Source: JANLQX01 sp031368215 (lineage in GTDB: Bacteria > Actinomycetota > Acidimicrobiia > Acidimicrobiales > JANYDT01). Taken from it: a stretch of 64,000 nt of DNA. The position numbers were made by a program, and so were the translations under genes. The notes under the pieces are model-generated. The model did no database searches, was not told the origin of the DNA, and saw only the letters and a program-made list of their open reading frames with translations. How positions within the stretch are numbered: the stretch's first letter is position 1; each line of letters opens with the position of its first letter. Shown one piece after another: positions 60,066 through 64,000 of this stretch. The stretch lies in the NCBI GenBank assembly GCA_031368215.1, contig JANLRD010000155.1, positions 1-64,000 on the forward strand, given 5' to 3'.

Positions 60066-62438
60066 ATGGCTGCACTCTTCCTCGGCGAGTCGGTCGATCC
60101 GGCCGTGCACACGCGTACAGGCACGAAGATCGAACTCGACCCGGCATCGCTCACGACACACGGGGTGATCGTCGGCCAAACAGGATCCGGCAAGACCGGC
60201 CTCGGGCTGGTGATGATCGAAGAAGCCCTGCTGGCCGGCATCCCGACGATCCTCGTCGACCCCAAGGGCGACCTCTCGAACCTCTGCCTCACCTTTCCGT
60301 CCCTCGACGCCGCGTCGTTCGCTCCGTGGGTCGAAGGCACCGACCCCGGTGCCGTCGCCAAGCAATGGACCGACGGTCTCGCGTCGTGGGGTCTCGACGG
60401 CTCCCGCATCGCCGCGCTCCGAGCGGCCGCAGATGTCACGGTGTACACACCCGGTTCATCCGACGGGGTCCCGCTCAACCTCGTCGGTTCTCTCGCGCCA
60501 CCGCCAGGTGCCGTCGACGACGAAGAGACCCGCATCGACGAAGTCGGCTCGGTCGTGAGCGGTCTCCTCGCCCTGTGCGGCATCGACAGCGATCCCCTGT
60601 CGGGCCGCGAACACATCCTCCTCACCAACCTCCTCGACCGGGCATGGTCGAGCGGGCACACGATCGACCTCGCCACCCTCGTCGGCCAAGTGCAGACGCC
60701 TCCCTTCCGCAAACTCGGCGTGCTCGAACTCGAGACGTTCTTCCCGGCCAAAGACCGCACGGAACTGATGCTGAAGCTCAACGGGCTCCTCGCCTCACCG
60801 TCCTTCGGTGCGTGGGCCAAAGGCGACTCGCTCGACATCGATTCGATGCTCCATTCGCCCGACGGCCGACCGAAGGCGTCCATCATCTCGATCGCCCACC
60901 TCAGCGACGAAGAACGCCAATTCGCGTTGACAACAGTTCTGAGCCGACTCGTCTCGTGGATGCGCAAGCAGTCGGGGACTGCGAACCTCCGCGTGCTTCT
61001 GTACATCGACGAGGTGTTCGGCTTCGTACCCCCCACGGCGGCGCCGCCAACGAAGAAGCCGATCCTCACGCTTCTGAAGCAGGCCCGTGCGTACGGTGTC
61101 GGCGTCGTCCTCGCCACCCAGAACCCTGTCGATGTCGACTACAAGGCGCTCTCGAACGCCGCCACCTGGATCGTCGGCCGCCTCCAGACCGAACGCGACC
61201 GGGACCGGCTCCTCGACGGCATGCGTTCGGCCGCCGGAGGTGTCGACATCGATCAGCTTGCCGCCACCATCAGCGGGCTGGCCAAGCGCGAGTTCGTCCT
61301 GCACCGCTCCGGTCAGCCGAAACCGACGGTGTTCACGAGCCGTTGGACGCTGTCGTACCTCCGAGGTCCCCTCACGGGCGAACAACTCCGCACACTTACG
61401 AAGCATGACTTGCCGACTTCGGCTCAGCCTGCGTCGGCGCAACCATCCGCAACACCAGCAGCCCCGGTCGCCCCAGCCCCGCCCGCGCCGCCCCTGTCGG
61501 ACGGATACGTGCCCATCGCCCCCACCATCGCGAAAGGTACGTCCGCATGCTTCCTGGCCCCGGATGCACCGTGGGCGGAACAGGTTCACGCGGTGCGCGG
61601 CGGCACCCATCTCGAAGCGGCACTGATCGCCCGTTGTTCTCTGACCTTCGACGACGCCAAGATCGGCCTGCAGGAGACGGAGGAGTGGGAGGCGGTGTTC
61701 CACCCGCTGTCACGACTCTTCGAGCCCGCCAGCTCGGTGATCGTCGACTACGACGATCGTGACCTCCTCACGGAACAACCGGCGAAGGCCGTCTTTGCTC
61801 TCCCCGAGGTCCCGATCGACGACCCTGTCTGGTTCCGGACTGTCACCAAGCTCCTCACCGACCACCTCGTCGCCAACCACGCCCTGCCGCTGCGACGCAA
61901 TGAGGCACTCAAGCTCTGGGCTCGCGTCGGCGAGAGCGAAGAGGCGTTCGCCGTCCGCTGTGATGCAGCCGCTCAGGTGAAGGCGGACGAGGAAGGGGCG
62001 AAGATCCAGGCGTCGCTCACCGCGAAGATCGCCAACCTCAACGAGGCCATCGACCTCGCTGAGCGGAGGGTCGAGGAGAAGCGATCCGACGCCAAGTCCT
62101 CACGCACACACGAGCTGATCGCTGGCGCCGGTGATCTGCTGGGAGCACTGCTCGGCGGACGCAGGAACGTCCGCTCGATCAGCCGCTCCGTCGGAAGTGC
62201 CGTTGCCCGGGCGGGCCGCACCTCGTCGAAGGCCGAACGACTCGAGACCGCGGAGTCGACCGTTGCTTCGAAGAACGAGCAGCTGCGCGACCTCGAGACC
62301 CAGCTCCATGACGACCTCTTCGCCATCGACGCGAAGTGGGATGAGATCGGCCACCAGATCACCGAGTACCCCATTGCCCTCGAACGCACCGACGTGAGCG
62401 TGCGCCAGCTTTCCGTCCTCTGGCTCCCCGTGGCCTGA
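60066..62438 (+). CDS. HerA/DUF87-type ATPase with C-terminal coiled coil
   Basis: 790 residues. Walker A GQTGSGKT (37-44), DPKGDLSNLCLTFP (62-79), Walker B LLYIDEVF (311-318) with ATQNPVD as a sensor-like segment soon after. Residues ~440-480 are Pro/Ala-rich. The C-terminal ~150 residues (from ~640) form a charged coiled coil with a Gly/Arg-rich break (GAGDLLGALLGGRRNVRSISRS). HerA-FtsK ATPases pump DNA or move protein, often with a NurA nuclease; none is near. This fusion of an ATPase with a coiled coil recurs in bacteria without known function. It is a single-gene unit. Confidence 0.85.
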   Translation: MAALFLGESVDPAVHTRTGTKIELDPASLTTHGVIVGQTGSGKTGLGLVMIEEALLAGIPTILVDPKGDLSNLCLTFPSLDAASFAPWVEGTDPGAVAKQWTDGLASWGLDGSRIAALRAAADVTVYTPGSSDGVPLNLVGSLAPPPGAVDDEETRIDEVGSVVSGLLALCGIDSDPLSGREHILLTNLLDRAWSSGHTIDLATLVGQVQTPPFRKLGVLELETFFPAKDRTELMLKLNGLLASPSFGAWAKGDSLDIDSMLHSPDGRPKASIISIAHLSDEERQFALTTVLSRLVSWMRKQSGTANLRVLLYIDEVFGFVPPTAAPPTKKPILTLLKQARAYGVGVVLATQNPVDVDYKALSNAATWIVGRLQTERDRDRLLDGMRSAAGGVDIDQLAATISGLAKREFVLHRSGQPKPTVFTSRWTLSYLRGPLTGEQLRTLTKHDLPTSAQPASAQPSATPAAPVAPAPPAPPLSDGYVPIAPTIAKGTSACFLAPDAPWAEQVHAVRGGTHLEAALIARCSLTFDDAKIGLQETEEWEAVFHPLSRLFEPASSVIVDYDDRDLLTEQPAKAVFALPEVPIDDPVWFRTVTKLLTDHLVANHALPLRRNEALKLWARVGESEEAFAVRCDAAAQVKADEEGAKIQASLTAKIANLNEAIDLAERRVEEKRSDAKSSRTHELIAGAGDLLGALLGGRRNVRSISRSVGSAVARAGRTSSKAERLETAESTVASKNEQLRDLETQLHDDLFAIDAKWDEIGHQITEYPIALERTDVSVRQLSVLWLPVA

Positions 62439-62518
62439 TGGCCTGCTGGCCTTCGGAGGGCGTCGCCTTCACCACCGTTCGACGGGCAAGATGTCCGTGA
62501 AGAAAGAAGAGGACCATC

Positions 62519-64000
62519 ATGGACACCACCGCAGCGCAAGCCTTCGTACCCGATCCCGCCGAGCGCGCCGCCATGCGTTCGTCGCGGCCCGTCGGCCATG
62601 GAACGGTACGCGCGTACGACTGGATCGCCCACCACGCGGCGAATCGGCCGAAAAAGGAAGCGGTTCGCGACCTCGGGACCGGCCGCAGCTTCACCTACGC
62701 CCAGCTCGACGCGCGAATCGACGCCATGGCCGCGTACTTCCGCTCCCTCGGGATCGGCCGCGGCGACCGGGTCGCGGTACTCGCCCACAACGGCGTCGAG
62801 TTCTTCGACGTCCAGTTCGCATGCGCGCGTACTGGTTCGATCGCGGTGCTGCTCAACTGGCGCCTCACGGTGACCGAGCTCGAGTACATCCTCAACGACA
62901 GCTCCCCGATGCTGCTGGTCCACGACTCGACGTTCGCGGAAGCGGCCAGCGAACTTCAGCGACGGTGCAACGTGACGACGCTCCTGAGTATCGACTCCTC
63001 TGGAGCGGCCAACGCCTACGAGGCGGTGGTCGATCAGTTCAGGGGGCAGCAGGTCATCTGCGAGGAACTCACCCACGACGACGTGATCACGATCATGTAC
63101 ACGTCCGGGACCACGGGTCACCCCAAGGGGGCGATGATCACCCACGGCATGAACTTCTGGAACTGCGTGAACCTGGGAATTCCCGGCGGCATCGGCATCG
63201 ACACCGTGCATCTCAACGTCCTTCCCCTCTTCCACACGGGCGGCTTGAACTGCTACAGCAACCCGGTCCTTCACGCCGGAGGCACGGTCGTCATCCTGAA
63301 GGCGTTTGATCCGGGCGAGGCCCTTCGGTTGATCGGTGATCCGAAGCAGGGCATCACGCACTTCTTCGCCGTGCCGGCGCCGTATCAGTTCATGATGCAG
63401 CATCCCGACTTCGCCGACACCGATCTGTCCCGTCTGCGGGTCGCCGGCGTGGGAGGGGCACCATGCGCACTTACGATCATGGAGAACTGGGCCGGGCGTG
63501 GCGTGAACATGGTGCAGGGCTTCGGTATGACGGAGACCAGTCCAGCGGTGATCTTCCTCGATTCGGGCGACGCGTTGCGCAAGATCGGGTCCACCGGCAA
63601 GGTGCTGCTGCACACCGAGATGCGGATCGTCAACGACGAGGGCGGCGACTGCGGACCCAACGAGATCGGGGAGCTCTGGGTCGCCGGCCCCAACATCACG
63701 CCGGGGTACTGGAACCGCCCCGACGCAACGGCCGCCGCCTTCGAGGATCGTTGGCTCAAGACCGGAGATGCCGCCCGAACCGACGACGAAGGCTTCGTCT
63801 ACATCGTCGACCGGTGGAAGGACATGTACATCTCCGGCGGCGAGAACGTCTACCCGGCCGAGATCGAGAACGTGCTCTACCAACTCCCCCAGGTTGCCGA
63901 GGCCGCGATCATCGGCGTTCCGAGCGACAAGTGGGGCGAGGTCGGCCTGGCCGTCATCGCGCTCAAGCCCGGGACGACGATCGATCGGGCGACGGTCGTC
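62519..64000 (+). CDS. Acyl-CoA synthetase (AMP-binding), truncated by window edge
   Basis: About 494 residues visible, with AGAGGA seven bases before the ATG. P-loop motif MYTSGTTGHPKGAMITH, NVLPLFHTGG, the adenylate motif GFGMTETSPA, the hinge ELWVAGPNITPGYW, KTGDAART and GGENVYPAEIEN. It joins a fatty or aromatic acid to CoA through an acyl-AMP. The last catalytic Lys region lies beyond the edge. Substrate class is likely medium- or long-chain fatty acid. Confidence 0.95.
   Translation, partial: MDTTAAQAFVPDPAERAAMRSSRPVGHGTVRAYDWIAHHAANRPKKEAVRDLGTGRSFTYAQLDARIDAMAAYFRSLGIGRGDRVAVLAHNGVEFFDVQFACARTGSIAVLLNWRLTVTELEYILNDSSPMLLVHDSTFAEAASELQRRCNVTTLLSIDSSGAANAYEAVVDQFRGQQVICEELTHDDVITIMYTSGTTGHPKGAMITHGMNFWNCVNLGIPGGIGIDTVHLNVLPLFHTGGLNCYSNPVLHAGGTVVILKAFDPGEALRLIGDPKQGITHFFAVPAPYQFMMQHPDFADTDLSRLRVAGVGGAPCALTIMENWAGRGVNMVQGFGMTETSPAVIFLDSGDALRKIGSTGKVLLHTEMRIVNDEGGDCGPNEIGELWVAGPNITPGYWNRPDATAAAFEDRWLKTGDAARTDDEGFVYIVDRWKDMYISGGENVYPAEIENVLYQLPQVAEAAIIGVPSDKWGEVGLAVIALKPGTTIDRATVV

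Noticed and set aside
61973..63883. 636-codon frame on the minus strand opposite the HerA-like and acyl-CoA synthetase genes
   Set aside because: It spans two real genes and the gap between them, and has no domain. GC-rich DNA often leaves the antisense frame open.

Overview
The window is dense, GC-rich bacterial chromosome, with no rRNA, tRNA, phage or transposase genes visible. The gene content points to a high-GC actinobacterium, most likely of the Acidimicrobiia. Signs are F420-type LLM oxidoreductases, a baeRF-family protein, lipoproteins with Ala/Thr-rich linkers, ATGA-coupled operons, GTG starts, and many genes whose -10 hexamer ends 5-8 nt before the start codon (leaderless transcripts). 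The phylum is an inference from gene families, not from a marker gene. About 62 protein-coding genes, remnants or small ORFs can be supported.

Layout. 1-6.9 kb (minus): a partial amidase; a baeRF gene behind a canonical promoter and a clear yybP-ykoY (manganese) riboswitch; a PTOX-like quinol oxidase; a four-gene ABC importer. 7-13.3 kb: metallophosphoesterase, a membrane GGDEF-EAL protein, aminotransferase, ROK sugar kinase, epoxide hydrolase. 13.3-18.1 kb (minus): a translationally coupled MoxR ATPase - LRV/HEAT-like repeat protein - HExxH/VWA-like protein operon, the best candidate here for an undescribed multi-protein system. 18.3-21.9 kb: alcohol dehydrogenase and LLM oxidoreductase, then a Phd/VapC toxin-antitoxin pair flanked by a degraded copy of the LLM 3' end. 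22-31.7 kb: lipoproteins, LOG hydrolase, YdjM-like membrane protein, zinc-ribbon protein, class A PBP, FAD oxidase, lgt, Nudix, EamA. 31.8-45.8 kb: AtuA-like protein, P450, EEP phosphatase, YhiN-like flavoprotein, CaiB CoA-transferase, acyltransferase, purU, flavin monooxygenase, PAS-GGDEF, two alpha/beta hydrolases. 45.8-47.9 kb: a two-component pair whose kinase has a frameshift. 48-52 kb: paaK facing a paaA-D-B-C operon (phenylacetyl-CoA epoxidation). 52-57.5 kb: methylmalonyl-CoA mutase, its chaperone MeaB and a phosphatase, with DUF559-like and PaiB-like genes between. 57.5-64 kb: HD hydrolase, methyltransferase, TauE/SafE exporter, a HerA-like ATPase, and an acyl-CoA synthetase cut by the window edge.

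How the genes fit together. PaaK and PaaA-D-B-C activate and epoxidise phenylacetate. That pathway yields acetyl- and succinyl-CoA, and methylmalonyl-CoA mutase with MeaB handles the propionyl branch. CaiB, acyl-CoA ligase, AtuA, P450, Baeyer-Villiger-like and LLM enzymes suggest a catabolic generalist. Two diguanylate cyclase-type proteins indicate c-di-GMP signalling. Besides the genes, the window carries structured intergenic palindromes with duplicated arms, one of them inserted into the 3' coding end of paaB, and several small sequence duplications that record recent rearrangement.
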